A stretch of DNA of 64,000 bases, taken from contig CAWCQQ010000001.1 in the NCBI GenBank assembly GCA_963797675.1, positions 1-64,000 on the forward strand. Direction: 5' to 3'. This document shows, piece after piece, positions 63,204 through 64,000 of the stretch (its first letter is position 1; every line of letters starts with the position of its first letter). The DNA comes from DASQPR01 sp963797675 (GTDB lineage: Bacteria > Actinomycetota > Actinomycetes > Mycobacteriales > Micromonosporaceae). The translations under genes were made by a program, and so were the position numbers. Under the pieces are notes generated by a model that saw only the letters and a list, made by a program, of their open reading frames with translations, was not told where the DNA came from and made no database searches.

Positions 63204-64000
63204 CTAGCCGACCGGGTTGTTCGCCGGCCTGCGGTAGATGATCATGATCGCCGCCAGCGGCCTGCTCGACCGGCTCTGCCAGCTCATATACATCGACGAC
63301 CTCGGCGCGACGGGACGACCAACCGAACTCGATGTCGGCGTCGGCCTGGCCGTGGTCCGGCACGGATTCGGCGAGCGCGTCGTGCATCGACGGCCTGGGC
63401 GCCGCGACATCGGGGGTGTCCGGTGCGGCGTCCGGGACCGAGCCGTTCGCGTAGGCAACCGGAAGTATCCGACCACGAACCGCGACCACCATCGCGGCAG
63501 CCAGCGCAACGAAGGCGGCGACCAGGAAAAACGTCCCACTCTGGTAGTGCGTCGTGATGCCGGTCATCGGCTCGGCCGGGTTGCCGTCCAACAGGAACAG
63601 CGGCTTGCGCAGGATGGGCAGCACGATCAACGTCTGAACGCCGAGAGCGCCGGCGCCCGCTCCGAAAAACACCTGCCGGCGCGTAGGGGGTGCGAACAGG
63701 AGTGCACCCAACAGAACAAACACCACGAGCCACACCAAATAGTACGGAATCTGCATGATCAGCTGGGCGTCCGCCATGTTTCCGGATTTCAGAGGTGCGC
63801 CGAACTCGTCCGAGTTGAACGTGGCGGGATTAATGGTCGCGCTGACCATCGGGAACCACTGAGACGCCAGGAGCAGCAGGAATCCGCATGCAAACAGAAG
63901 CGTCGCCAGACCGCTCGATGACGCCTTGCCGAACGTACGATTCGCCCACGAGGTCGAGCCGCTCGACTCCGACTCATATCGGGATGCGTTGCTGAGCTCG
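63204..64000 (-). CDS. Membrane protein (N-terminus outside window)
   Basis: The frame is open at the right edge and reads ASSSGLATLLFACGFLLLLA, SQWFPMVSATINPATFNSDE, IPYYLVWLVVFVLLGALLFA, VFFGAGAGALGVQTLIVLPI and GTFFLVAAFVALAAAMVVAV: at least four helices. The C-terminus is cytoplasmic and acidic (DHGQADADIEFGWSSRRAEV). Two ends are possible: the open frame continues to 63130, but shifting one frame near 63260 gives IMIIYRRPANNPVG and a stop at 63204, which looks more natural. Unknown function. Upstream of serS on the same strand. Confidence 0.6.

Overview
The window is high-GC DNA of actinobacterial type and probably joins two different sequences. The left part (1 to about 27.74 kb) carries surface-polysaccharide genes, a possible peptide-modification cluster, and a sugar-acid/ABC-transport locus. 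It looks like a deep-branching, Thermoleophilia-like actinobacterium (inference only). The right part (about 27.74 to 64 kb) looks like a class Actinomycetes genome. It has a Bpa proteasome activator ending GQYL, a DtxR/IdeR iron box, many promoters with a TANNNT box 6-7 nt before the start codon, MacB/HlyD-type export genes and SerS. At about 27.74 kb a minus-strand sugar permease stops being readable, and a plus-strand EcsC-family protein is already mid-sequence, so an assembly chimera is likely.

The sequence is rich in single-base indels. Many clearly recognisable proteins continue across two to four reading frames. I therefore give whole-gene spans and say where the frame breaks. Most of these are likely sequencing or assembly errors rather than true pseudogenes.

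Left part: 1-3.6 kb is a sulfotransferase / coiled-coil / family-2 glycosyltransferase polypeptide. 3.5-6.5 kb holds a methyltransferase, a DegT-type aminotransferase and unrecognised broken ORFs. 6.6-8.9 kb is a compact methyltransferase / GT-A-like / WbqC operon. 8.9-13.7 kb has three GT2 enzymes and an O-antigen-ligase-like polymerase. 13.7-16.2 kb has secreted proteins and a fragment of a cyclic-nucleotide-binding domain. 16.4-18.2 kb is an orphan oligopeptide-binding protein, and 18.2-19.0 kb a MOSC protein. 19.06-23.85 kb is the most interesting stretch. A 109-residue peptide with a leader-like helix and a hydrophobic tail containing one Cys is followed, in one tight strand-coherent operon, by three radical-SAM or radical-SAM-like proteins, an APH-type kinase and a small protein. 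Palindromic repeats lie upstream. This reads as a candidate RiPP (modified peptide) cluster. 24.2-27.7 kb has an amidohydrolase/lactonase, a FadR-type regulator and a sugar ABC importer.

Right part: EcsC protein, FAD oxidoreductase, CPBP protein, flavohemoglobin, XRE regulator, iron-regulated FhuF-type reductase, two tandem 665-residue membrane proteins, and a mixed housekeeping/stress stretch (two NUDIX enzymes, a Panacea-domain protein, tRNA-Ser, GNAT). A two-component system drives a MacB/adaptor operon (45.4-51.6 kb), next to a class-A beta-lactamase-like lipoprotein, a second adaptor and a Gly-rich lipoprotein. Then come a LivJ-type binding protein, a hydrolase, Bpa, an ABC-2 exporter with its own kinase/regulator pair, a HAD phosphatase, serS and a membrane protein running off the end.
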